Source: Thermoproteota archaeon
GTDB taxonomy: Archaea; Korarchaeota; JAOZGF01
Assembly (NCBI GenBank): GCA_027491845.1
Contig: JAOZGF010000021.1
Span: forward strand, 1 to 11,796
Direction: 5' to 3'
Length of the DNA stretch: 11,796 nt
Shown: positions 1 through 6,842 of the stretch, one piece after another
Layout of the letters: the number at the start of each line of letters is the position of its first letter
Numbering within the stretch: the first letter of the stretch is position 1
Notes under the pieces: model-generated
What the model saw: only the letters and a program-made list of their open reading frames with translations
What the model was told of the DNA's origin: nothing
Database searches by the model: none
Translations under genes and position numbers: made by a program

Positions 1-7
1 GATTTAT

Positions 8-95
8 GTGGAAACTTTAAAATGCAGGGTTTAAAAAAAGGCTGTTGGAGGCCCTAATAAGGGCAAGGTTTTCTTGGAAAACTGAAAGTTTCCGC
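8..95. ncRNA. Possible structured RNA with an 11-bp closing stem and two internal hairpins
   Basis: GTGGAAACTTT at 8-18 can pair with AAAGTTTCCGC at 85-95, giving 11 pairs of which one is G-U. Inside the closed region are two perfect short hairpins: GCCCT-AATA-AGGGC (51-64) and GTTTTC-TTG-GAAAAC (68-82). The overall shape is a multibranched loop of about 88 bases outside any gene. It does not match a tRNA, since there is no T-loop or anticodon arm, and I recognise no RNA family. AT-rich DNA yields such pairings by chance fairly often, so this is a candidate only. The strand is unknown, and the window edge prevents seeing what lies upstream. Confidence 0.25.
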
Positions 96-160
96 TTTAA
101 TCTGTGTCTTGACTGTTAAAAGACGCTGTATATTAGTTTAAGCCTGCTTCCTATGTTCAT

Positions 161-1000
161 TTACCTTGTTTCTTCGTAAAAAACCCTGTATCTTTTTGGC
201 AGGCCTTTCAAAGTATCCGTTTGAATTCCGTGGTACGGGATGGGGTACCTTACACCCTTTGACTTCAGTTCTTTTAGTCCTTGAATTATGGGGTTTAGGG
301 TTTCCGTTGGTAGTGCGAAGACCAGCTCTCCTTCTGGAACGTGCCCGAACCTCAGTTCACCGTAACTAGGCATTGTTAAAGCCGGTTTTTTCATGACCAG
401 ACACCTTGCAATTGAGTCGGAACAGGCTGATTCGCCTGAATAAGTGAAAACAAATTTTTCATAGTTCATCCATTGTAGCGCGCTTAAGATCAAGGAGGCC
501 TGGGCTGGATTCACGTAAATTACTGTTACCGGAGGCTTCGCTTTCACCTTCTGAAGGGGCGCCGTCAACAACGTACTGTTTTCAACATAGGGGGCTCTGT
601 AGATCTCTTTTAGTTTTTTTTCTCCGTCTCCAGGTTTTTTAAACCAGTATTCTCCATATGCTCTGATCAAGCCTTTTGGAAGATCCTTTCTTAAGCCGAA
701 TATATAGCCGCACGTGTAAGCTAGGTCACGCTGGGTTGCTTCAATGCTCCATCCATATATTCTAGACAGCATTAGCATTTGACAGACTCTGAGTACTTTC
801 ACTCTCAACTGTTTGCTGTTGCGCGGCTTTTCAACGTAATCTGCAGCATCGTTCCGTGCTATAAAGAAACCCACACAGTTACCTTTCAGGTTAAGAAGAG
901 CTTGAAGGCTTAAACAAACCTTTTCCAAGTTCAAATAGGAAACACCTTTCCCCAACACTGCTTCAAGGGTATTTTCAGGAAAAACTTTAATTAAAAGCAA
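161..1000 (-). CDS. DUF169 (COG2043) family protein
   Basis: The protein has 279 residues. The fold resemblance is to DUF169, a widespread archaeal and anaerobe family of unknown biochemical function. Typical features are LNLKGNCVGFFIA (36-48), corresponding to the family's LGL..PVAVKF segment; a Cys-containing helix RVCQMLML (71-78); TCGYIFGL (96-103); and the C-terminal block with VNPAQASLILSAL (163-175), ALTMPSYGELRFG (207-219) and GELVFALP (224-231). Cysteines at 73, 97, 193 and 200 could be structural or bind a metal or cluster, but that is inference. No signal peptide or membrane segment is visible, so it is probably cytosolic. The open frame begins after a TGA and has no early ATG. The first usable starts are TTG at 1000 and a GTG at V15, so the true N-terminus is uncertain. 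It stands alone, with no operon partner in the window. Confidence 0.7.
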   Translation of the reverse strand: MLLIKVFPENTLEAVLGKGVSYLNLEKVCLSLQALLNLKGNCVGFFIARNDAADYVEKPRNSKQLRVKVLRVCQMLMLSRIYGWSIEATQRDLAYTCGYIFGLRKDLPKGLIRAYGEYWFKKPGDGEKKLKEIYRAPYVENSTLLTAPLQKVKAKPPVTVIYVNPAQASLILSALQWMNYEKFVFTYSGESACSDSIARCLVMKKPALTMPSYGELRFGHVPEGELVFALPTETLNPIIQGLKELKSKGVRYPIPYHGIQTDTLKGLPKRYRVFYEETR

Positions 1001-1017
1001 GGGTATTTGAGGCTGAA

Positions 1018-1050
1018 TTCATGCTTCATGAACGTAGCCTTAAATTATCT
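1018..1050 (-). promoter_or_regulatory. Possible promoter of the DUF169 gene with a palindrome next to it
   Basis: On the minus strand AGATAATTTAAGG (1038-1050) is a reasonable archaeal TATA box. It lies about 45 bases before the TTG start, predicting a leader of roughly 15-20 bases. Between box and start is a perfect palindrome, TTCATG-CTT-CATGAA (1018-1032), which could be an operator near the transcription start. Confidence 0.3.
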
Positions 1051-1213
1051 TTAGCCCAAGGAAGACTTGGTTAACATGGATTATTATCACGTTTACACGG
1101 AATACTGGACTATGTTGGACTATGAAAACTTTGAAAAGCCTTAAAAAACCTTGAAAAAGTGTGTAATTGGGATTATTGAAGTAAACGTGGTTTGCCAGTG
1201 AAAACATGAGGCA
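1033..1213. other. Intergenic region between the DUF169 gene and the ATPase pseudogene
   Basis: Apart from the DUF169 promoter I see no convincing gene. A 22-codon plus-strand frame (1076-1144, beginning MDYYHVYTEYW) is rich in aromatic residues but has no ribosome site or recognisable similarity. TGGACTATG occurs twice in tandem with a 10-base period (1106-1124). The pseudogene's downstream side lies here and shows no strong terminator. Confidence 0.4.
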
Positions 1214-2541
1214 TTAAATGTTTAGGCATGCGAGGAATACGCTGACAGGTAGAGCGAGGTTTTCTTTAAACACGTTTTTAGTGAGAAAAATTGTTCTCTT
1301 TAGTTTTCCTGAGCGAAAGCCTTTAATTTCTGGTTTCTCCCTGTATTTAACCTCGAAACCTAGGAGCCTCCTTCGCTCAGGACAACTACGTCAACCTTTC
1401 TCTTGTTTTTCCAGTAAAAGGTTTCGTATTTCCTTGACAGGTGAGATGCAACTACGCTTTCAGCTATTATGCTTTTTTCCCTGGGAGGAACTAAACACCA
1501 AGAGGAAAACGTTTTGTAGAGGAAGGGATCTGTGAAATGTACCTTCTTGTTTTTCGCGGAACTAATGCTGCAAGTGTTTTGGGTCAATGTAGTGTAAAAT
1601 TTTCGCTACAAATAGTTCTTGGAAAAGATGGATGTATTGGTAAACTGTGGTGTGTGATCTTAATTCGAATTCTTTCGCGATATTGTGCCAGCTTACCGGG
1701 GACGGGGCTTTCTCGATTAATGCCTTAACTATTCTCTTGGCGGTTTCAGTGCTTCTCTTAATTTTCATCAGGTCACTTTTAAACCATGATAAGTATGTGT
1801 TTACTGCTTTTACACTGATTCTTCCACGTGTCAAAAAAGATTTGAGGGAAAGAGGAAACCCTCCACATGTTAAGAATTTATCGAAGAGATCGTTAAGCTC
1901 ATCCAGGTAGATTAGGGCTTTAAAGCATTCATTGATTTGGTTTACACTTAAGTTTTTTAGTGCAGGCAGCTTTTTATATAGCTTGGGATCAGCTACCTTG
2001 ATAAATTCCCTGAAAGAAAGGGGGTGAAGGAAAAAGTCCTTTCCGTGCCCCCTTCTACCGGGAAATATTCTACCTCGCCCCTTGCAACCATGCTTAAGGA
2101 ACCTGTTAGGAGGAGCACGTCATTTTTCAGTTTCCCCACATCTATAAGGTACTTAATAGTTCTAAACCATTCCTTGGGAAAGGTTATTTCATCCAAAAAA
2201 ATAGAGCTTTGATCAATTTTCTCCAGCGACCTTAACTTCAAGTAGAAACTGAGAACTTTATCTAGCTCCTTAAAATCAGAGAGCTTGTCACATCTAAAAT
2301 AAAAAACACTTTTCGGCTCCACACCTTTCTCTAAGAGTTTTCTCACGAGTAGCTTGACCAAAGTTGTTTTTCCCACCTGTCTTGAGCCAAACAAGAAGTG
2401 CAGGGCAAAAGGCTTCAACTGAATCTTCTCCATGAGCTCTGGAACCCATTTCACTCTGCTAAGCTCCCAATTCATCAAATCCTCATCCTCGCACAGCTCA
2501 TCCTCCCACCAGGGATTGTTTTCCAAAATTTCTGCTTCCAT
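1214..2541 (-). pseudogene. AAA_14/DUF4143 ATPase, broken by three single-base frameshifts
   Basis: Read across three frames, this stretch encodes one complete ATPase of about 440 residues, parallel along its whole length to the intact copy at 6841-8178. The first piece (2541 to about 2060) has NNPWW near the N-terminus, Walker A GSRQVGKTT (52-60) and Walker B IFLDEI (114-119). It then loses frame in the TTTCCC run at 2060-2065 (one base missing before GRRG). The second piece carries KDFFLHPLSFREF, TCGGFPLSLKSF and the winged-helix-like segment, ending at a TAG at 1562 after an extra base in the A4 run at 1577-1580. The third piece contains HFTDPFLY, SVVASHLSRKY and FYWKNKRKVDVVV, and loses frame near 1361-1372. 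The fourth holds FEVKYREKP and ends in VFLACLNI-stop at 1214. All three disruptions are one-base changes. The gene is therefore recently inactivated, unless they are assembly errors. Confidence 0.85.
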
Positions 2542-2585
2542 GCTTTTAGAATCGCCTCTACAAGCTCTTAGAATCCCCTCTACAA
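2542..2585 (-). repeat. Two tandem 22-base repeats immediately before the ATPase pseudogene start
   Basis: GCTTTTAGAATCGCCTCTAC... (2542-2563) is followed directly by GCTCTTAGAATCCCCTCTAC... (2564-2585). The two units differ at 2 of 22 positions. Each contains an inverted repeat TAGA-6-TCTA (2547-2560 and 2569-2582). The first unit abuts the ATG and its palindrome centre is 12.5 bases from the A of the start codon. The 22-base period is about two helical turns, so both sites face the same side. A TATA candidate (TTTATTTTCG on the minus strand) lies further up at about 2594-2603. The likely role is an operator pair for this gene. Confidence 0.6.
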
Positions 2586-2883
2586 GATTTTACGAAAATA
2601 AACCCAAAAATGCATAAGGAACTGTTAAGCCCTCGCTAGTAAACTTAAGAAGTTCGAAAAACTTCCTTTTCCCAAAAATTTTTAGTTTATAACCTTTTAC
2701 TGACGAATATTAGGAAAACTCGACTCAGTGTTGTTATTGTTGCTTCTTAAATCACTTGGTTTGAGCAGTTGATGCCTTAACCTTGTTTAACAGGCTTGTG
2801 GGCTGCCTCCCTAAATTTTTCGGGCTCTTGAGTTGTTGAAGAAATTCTTTTTTTAAATGATTTTTGAATAACCTTTTCCTTCT
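2586..2883. other. AT-rich intergenic region between divergent genes
   Basis: No gene is visible. A small hairpin, GAAGTT-CGAAA-AACTTC, lies at 2649-2665. The rest probably contains the upstream promoter parts for the ATPase pseudogene (leftward) and the radical-enzyme operon (rightward); one TATA-like run, CTTTTTTTAAATGA, lies around 2848-2861. Confidence 0.4.
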
Positions 2884-2923
2884 TTACCTAACGTTTGTCC
2901 TTAATTTTTTGTTGTTAGGGTAA
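2884..2923 (+). promoter_or_regulatory. Promoter of the glycyl radical enzyme operon, with an inverted repeat around the TATA candidate
   Basis: CCTTAATTTTTTG (2899-2911) is a TATA-like box centred about 25 bases before the ATG at 2929, predicting a leaderless or very short-leader transcript. It is flanked by TTACCTAAC (2884-2892) and GTTAGGGTAA (2914-2923), which are reverse complements apart from one extra base, with centres about 30 bases apart. The right arm also provides a weak AGGG eight bases before the ATG. The layout suggests a repressor or activator that bridges the TATA box. The regulator is not identifiable here. Confidence 0.45.
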
Positions 2924-2928
2924 TTAGT

Positions 2929-5406
2929 ATGGAAGAATTGGTTTATGTTAGACGGGAAATCAAGGGGCAGCCTTCAACGCCGAGGGTTAAGAAGAGACTT
3001 AAGGAGTTGCTTGAATCAGAGCCTCGTATCGATGTTGAAAGATGCGTGCTCTACACAGAATACGTGAGGAAACACTGGAACGAGCACCCCTACGTTAGGC
3101 AGGGTGGTGCGTTAAAACACGTTCTCTCCAACATGACTCCTGTTATAAGGGAGGACGAATTAATTGTGGGCAGTATTTCCAAGTATGTTCGCGGTGCACA
3201 GCTTTACCCTGAGCAAGAAACAAAGTGGATGGAGGAGGCTTTAAAAGGCGTTGAGAGGGAGGAAGAAAGGTATGTAAAGGGTACTAAAGCCGATTTGAAG
3301 GATAAAGAGAAGACTTTGAGGTTGGGCATCTACAAGTTGAGTGTAGATGATAGAGAGGTTCTTGAGAGAGTTGTGGAGTTCTGGAAGGGCAAAGACTGTA
3401 GGTCTCAGGCTGAAAAACTTCTTTTCCAAGATAAAGACTACTGGATTTTTGATGAATGGCAGAAACAACTTGTTTTTCTCCCCTATATGTTCGATGTCCC
3501 TGAAGGGAGAGTGATAGTTGATTACAAGAAAGTCATTGATGAAGGCTTGGAAAGTATAATCACAAAGTGTAATGAAAAAATCAGGAAGTTACAGCCCATT
3601 GATTCTGAAAAGAAATACGAGAAATATTGCTTTTACAAGGGAGTAATTCTAGCGTTAGAGGGAGTGTTGGCGTTCGCTGAGAACTATGCGAGAGAAGCTG
3701 AAGGTAAAGCGAGAAAAATAAAGGATTTAAAAAGGAGAAAAGAGCTCTTGGAAATCGCAAGGATATGTAGAAGAGTGCCAAGACACAGGTCTGAAAGCTT
3801 CAGGGAAGCTGTGCAATCCTTTTGGTTCATACATTGCTGCCTACACATTGAACTCAACGGAAGAGGAATATCACCTGGGAGGTTTGACCAGTACATGTAT
3901 AGGCCATTCAAGGAGGACTTGAAGAAGGGCAGAATAACAATGGATGAGGCTCTTGAGTTACTGGAGCTCTTGAGAGTAAAGCACTCCGAAATAGTTAGGG
4001 CGCATGCAAAATTCACGGAGTCCTATCTAGGTGGAAGCACTTACCAAAACCTAACGTTGGGAGGCGTTGATGAAAAAGGGAATCCGGCGGACAATGAGCT
4101 GTCTTTGCTTGTTCTCCAGGCAGGGATCAATGTTCAGACGCCTCAACCCACTTTATCGGTTAGATGGAACAAAGAACTAAGCAAGAAGTTTAAGAGGAAA
4201 GTTGTTGAATGCATTAAGGCTGGGGCTGGCTATCCAGCAATATTTAACGATGAATTAGGAGTGAAAAGGCTTATTAGTTTTTGCAGGGCAAGCCTGGAGG
4301 ATGCGAGGGACTGGGCTCCATGCGGATGCGTTGACATGCAGATTTGTGGGAAGAGAATGCCAATGTATGCTATCCCCCACACAAATTTTCCTAAGATCCT
4401 AAACCTCGTGCTGTTTAACGGAGTAAACCCTGTAACCGGTAAAAAATTGATTGAGACAAGCATAAAAGCTGAAAACGCAGATTTCAACCAGATATGGGGA
4501 GAATGGAAAGAGCTTTTGGGCAAAATCTTGGAAAAGGAAGTTAGGTATTGGAACGTGATAATGTCTGTTCATAACGGTATAGGCATAGTTCATCCTCTTT
4601 GCTCAGCTCTTCTCAGCGACTGCATTGAAAAAGCTAGGGGGTGCGCCAGCGGCGGATGCAGGTACAACGATTCAGCATACGTGATAGCCTGTGGAGGAAT
4701 AAACGTGGCGAACAGTTTAGCTGCAATCAAGAAATGTGTTTTTGAGGAGAAAAGCTTCACAATTAAGGAACTTAAAAGGGCGTTGCTAAACGATTTCAAG
4801 GGCTACGAAAACATGAGGAAAGCATTGTTGGAGGCGCCTAAATACGGGAATGATAATGATTACGTTGATCGGCTGGCTGTTGAAATATATAGTGTTTTTG
4901 GCGACATCGCTGGCAAGCTGAGGAACTGGCTCGGCGAGCCTTGGAGGGCAAGCGGATTATCAGTTACTTCGCAGGTTGTTTTAGGGAAAGCAACAATGGC
5001 GACTCCTGACGGAAGAAGGTCTTTCACTCCGTTCGCTGATGGGTCTGTCTCAGCTTTTCCAGGAACAGATTTAAACGGTCCTACAGCACTCATAAGGTCG
5101 TCGGTGAAAGTTAAAGCCGAAAAAATGCAGTCGCTCCTAATGAACATGAAAATAAATCCTTCAGCTATTTACGGCGACGCAGGGACAGATAAGCTGGTTG
5201 GTTTAATAGACGCATTCATTAGGTTAGGAGGCTATCACATCCAGTTCAATATTGTGGATAGCAAAATGCTTCGCGACGCACAAAAACACCCTGAAAATTA
5301 TCAGGACTTAATGGTCAGGGTAGCTGGGTTCACGGCGAGATGGATTGAGCTCGGGCCAAGCGAACAAGAAGAAATAATAAAGAGAACAGAATACATGGAA
5401 CTATAA
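2929..5406 (+). CDS. Glycyl radical enzyme (pyruvate formate-lyase / diol dehydratase superfamily), substrate unknown
   Basis: This 825-residue protein is the usual length for a lyase, dehydratase or decarboxylase type glycyl radical enzyme. Family hallmarks in order are an N-terminal ERCVLYTEY segment; ISPGRFDQYM (314-323); YLGGSTYQNLTLGG; the active-site loop PCGCVDMQ, with the presumed thiyl Cys467 and Asp469; a GGCRYN segment; and the C-terminal radical loop RVAGFTA, with Gly800 as the presumed radical site. The Cys-to-Gly spacing of 333 resembles glycerol dehydratase (433 to 763 in Clostridium butyricum) more than pyruvate formate-lyase. There is a single cysteine, not the adjacent Cys-Cys pair of pyruvate formate-lyase, which argues against that reaction. 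Dehydratases and many relatives carry Cys-x-Glu, whereas here it is Cys-x-Asp. Cytosolic, oxygen-sensitive catalysis is expected. Its activase is encoded 50 bases downstream. Nothing nearby reveals the substrate. The ATG start fits the family N-terminus. Confidence 0.93.
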   Translation: MEELVYVRREIKGQPSTPRVKKRLKELLESEPRIDVERCVLYTEYVRKHWNEHPYVRQGGALKHVLSNMTPVIREDELIVGSISKYVRGAQLYPEQETKWMEEALKGVEREEERYVKGTKADLKDKEKTLRLGIYKLSVDDREVLERVVEFWKGKDCRSQAEKLLFQDKDYWIFDEWQKQLVFLPYMFDVPEGRVIVDYKKVIDEGLESIITKCNEKIRKLQPIDSEKKYEKYCFYKGVILALEGVLAFAENYAREAEGKARKIKDLKRRKELLEIARICRRVPRHRSESFREAVQSFWFIHCCLHIELNGRGISPGRFDQYMYRPFKEDLKKGRITMDEALELLELLRVKHSEIVRAHAKFTESYLGGSTYQNLTLGGVDEKGNPADNELSLLVLQAGINVQTPQPTLSVRWNKELSKKFKRKVVECIKAGAGYPAIFNDELGVKRLISFCRASLEDARDWAPCGCVDMQICGKRMPMYAIPHTNFPKILNLVLFNGVNPVTGKKLIETSIKAENADFNQIWGEWKELLGKILEKEVRYWNVIMSVHNGIGIVHPLCSALLSDCIEKARGCASGGCRYNDSAYVIACGGINVANSLAAIKKCVFEEKSFTIKELKRALLNDFKGYENMRKALLEAPKYGNDNDYVDRLAVEIYSVFGDIAGKLRNWLGEPWRASGLSVTSQVVLGKATMATPDGRRSFTPFADGSVSAFPGTDLNGPTALIRSSVKVKAEKMQSLLMNMKINPSAIYGDAGTDKLVGLIDAFIRLGGYHIQFNIVDSKMLRDAQKHPENYQDLMVRVAGFTARWIELGPSEQEEIIKRTEYMEL

Positions 5407-5456
5407 TGCGCTGTTAAACTTTGTTTACTTGTTAACATACTTGGATAGATGAAGCC

Positions 5457-6377
5457 ATGACACTGGTACTTGAAAAGAGAAGGGGAGTTATTACAACCAT
5501 AAAAACCTTTGCAACACATGACGGCCCCGGCATAAGGACAACTGTTTTTCTGAAAGGATGCCCCCTCCGCTGTGTCTGGTGCAGCAGCCCAGAAACATGG
5601 GTTAAAGAAACAGACATATATTTCAGGCCGCAGAAATGCATGGAATGCGGGAAATGCGTTGAAGCGTGCGCTGAAAAAGCCATGACAATGGTTAAGGAAA
5701 GAAAAATAATAAGGGAAAAATGCAGCCGATGCCTAAAGTGCGTTGACAAGTGTGTTTATAGGGCCCTCGAGAGAGTGGGTGAAACTGTTTCTGCAATGGA
5801 TGTTTTCAGGAGGATTGAGGAAGACGAAGCCTTCTACCTTGAGTCAGGCGGCGGCGCAACCCTGAGCGGAGGGGAACCCCTCTATCAACCTGATTTCGCT
5901 GAAGCCATAGCTGCACTATGCAAGGAAAAAAGCATACATGTGACCCTAGATACTTCAGGTTATGGAGAAACAGGGATTGTTAAAAGGATTTTGAGAAATG
6001 TTGACCTTGTGCTGCTTGACATTAAGCACATGGATTCCTCGGTGCACAGGAAGCTGACAGGTGTCTCAAACGAGCTCATACTGAGGAATGGGGAGGTGAT
6101 GGCTGAGAACTGTGAAGTAATTATTTCTATACCCCTTATCAGCGGCCTAACAGATTCCCAGGAAAACATTGAAAAAACAGTGAGGTACGCTGACTCCATT
6201 AACGTCAGCCACATCGACCTAATACCGCTACACAAACTTGGAGCACATAAATACATGTTATTAGGGATGAAATCTCCATTTGAGAAACTTCAACCTCCTC
6301 CTGAAGCCAGGATAAGGGAAATAGTGGAGTTTCTTCTCTCTTTAGGGATAAAGGTTAGCTTGAACAGGTTGTTTTAA
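5457..6377 (+). CDS. Glycyl radical enzyme activating enzyme (radical SAM, with two ferredoxin-type clusters)
   Basis: This 306-residue protein would generate the glycyl radical on the enzyme encoded just upstream by reductive cleavage of S-adenosylmethionine. The radical-SAM motif is CPLRCVWC (Cys35, Cys39, Cys42), and the SAM-binding GGE lies at 138-140 in LSGGEP. Between them is an insert with two CxxCxxCxxxC sets (Cys61/64/67/71 and Cys89/92/95/99). Such inserts are characteristic of activases for dehydratase, decarboxylase and choline-lyase type enzymes and are absent from the short pyruvate formate-lyase activase. The N-terminal FATHDGPGIRTTVFLKGCPL is classical. The 50-base gap and shared strand indicate co-transcription with the enzyme. 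The gap contains TGTTAA and TTAACA as inverted arms, so an internal promoter cannot be excluded. The ATG at 5457 has no good Shine-Dalgarno site. Confidence 0.94.
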   Translation: MTLVLEKRRGVITTIKTFATHDGPGIRTTVFLKGCPLRCVWCSSPETWVKETDIYFRPQKCMECGKCVEACAEKAMTMVKERKIIREKCSRCLKCVDKCVYRALERVGETVSAMDVFRRIEEDEAFYLESGGGATLSGGEPLYQPDFAEAIAALCKEKSIHVTLDTSGYGETGIVKRILRNVDLVLLDIKHMDSSVHRKLTGVSNELILRNGEVMAENCEVIISIPLISGLTDSQENIEKTVRYADSINVSHIDLIPLHKLGAHKYMLLGMKSPFEKLQPPPEARIREIVEFLLSLGIKVSLNRLF

Positions 6378-6383
6378 CAACCT
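6366..6383 (+). terminator. Hairpin across the activase stop codon, possible terminator
   Basis: AGGTTGTT and AACAACCT form a perfect 8-base inverted repeat with two bases between the arms. The TAA stop (6375-6377) lies inside. CCTTG-AA-CAAGG follows at 6381-6392. Archaeal terminators usually rely on T-rich tracts, which are short here, so a termination role is uncertain. Confidence 0.3.
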
Positions 6384-6440
6384 TGAACAAGGCTCCAAAG
6401 GATTTTAAAGGTTCTTTCAGTTTTGGTGTATGGTTGACAG

Positions 6441-6497
6441 CTCATCCAACTGTTTCAGGGAAGACCAGTGTTAAAAACATTGTCTTCCTTGGATGAG
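6441..6497. repeat. Long interrupted inverted repeat downstream of the radical-enzyme operon
   Basis: CTCATCCA (6441-6448) pairs with TGGATGAG (6490-6497), and GGAAGAC (6459-6465) pairs with GTCTTCC (6482-6488). GTGTT and AACAT extend the inner stem around an AAA loop. The left side has a bulge of about ten bases against one on the right. It begins 63 bases after the activase stop and could be a 3' structure, a processing site or part of a small RNA. Confidence 0.4.
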
Positions 6498-6623
6498 TCT
6501 AACACCTGTACTATGACTTCCCCTAACTTCTCCCCGTCTTGACAACGTCCTCAATGGTGTTTTCACCTTTTACTTTAACGGAGACTGTGTGGTTTAGCCC
6601 GGTCCTAGGGTGATGTGTTCCAT
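6455..6623 (-). pseudogene. Remnant of an unrecognised small gene, in three frames
   Basis: Three minus-strand pieces join into a protein-like string if two single bases are restored. They are MEHITLGPG (from an ATG at 6623), then LNHTVSVKVKGENTIEDVV (about 6597-6540), then DGEKLGEVIVQVLDSSKED (6538-6482), with a TGA at 6455-6457. The first break is in CCGGG near 6602-6605 and the second at AAGAC near 6536-6539. The joined text reads smoothly (IEDVVK-DGEKLGEVI), which is unlikely in random sequence, but I recognise no family. It overlaps the 6441-6497 inverted repeat, so one of the two readings may be accidental. Confidence 0.3.
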
Positions 6624-6629
6624 TTCTAA

Positions 6630-6740
6630 CAAGGCATTGTAGCCTACGATAGTGCTGTTATGGTTGAAAACTCAGAACAGCCAGGGGAATTAGCAAAAAA
6701 GAATGGTTTCACAGGGGATAATGTTGCACTTGCAGCTTAA
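6630..6740 (+). other. Possible coding remnant on the plus strand, unrecognised
   Basis: One open stretch reads GIVAYDSAVMVENSEQPGE and continues ELAKKNGFTGDNVALAA to a TAA at 6738-6740. It contains an ATG at 6660 but has no ribosome site or promoter. The composition is protein-like. It may be a fragment of a decayed gene, or chance. The rest of 6498-6780 shows nothing else I can support. Confidence 0.2.
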
Positions 6741-6785
6741 AGGCTGAGGGAACTTATTGTTTGCTTTTAGATAGCTTTTAAAAGT

Positions 6786-6842
6786 AAATTGGTATTATAG
6801 TAACAATTTTTTAAATAATGTTTGGTATTAAAGTATCAATAT
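6786..6842 (+). promoter_or_regulatory. ATPase promoter: TATA box between two 19-base operator-like sites 33 bases apart
   Basis: TTGGTATTATAGTAACAAT (6789-6807) and TTGGTATTAAAGTATCAAT (6822-6840) differ at 2 of 19 positions and start exactly 33 bases apart. The first sits in a 24-base palindrome (6786-6809, arms AAATTG and CAATTT, 10 of 12 symmetric positions paired). The second is a weaker palindrome ending at the ATG at 6841. Between them lies the TATA box TTTTTTAAATAA (6807-6818), about 28 bases before the ATG, so the transcript should be leaderless. A protein on both sites would block both TATA recognition and the start site. Confidence 0.65.

Noticed and set aside
1106..1124. Tandem TGGACTATG repeats as a binding site
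   Set aside because: Two copies of nine bases with a one-base gap, no promoter nearby, compatible with local duplication.
1214..2541. Programmed frameshifting to express the broken ATPase
   Set aside because: Three shifts of mixed direction without slippery heptamers are better explained by decay or sequence error.
3684..4016. Open frames on the minus strand within the radical-enzyme gene
   Set aside because: They are antisense shadows of strongly coding sequence, without promoters or recognisable motifs.
2929..5406. Calling the radical enzyme a pyruvate formate-lyase
   Set aside because: It has one active-site cysteine in GCVD and not the adjacent Cys-Cys pair, its length and Cys-Gly spacing fit the dehydratase/lyase type, and the activase has two extra ferredoxin-like clusters.
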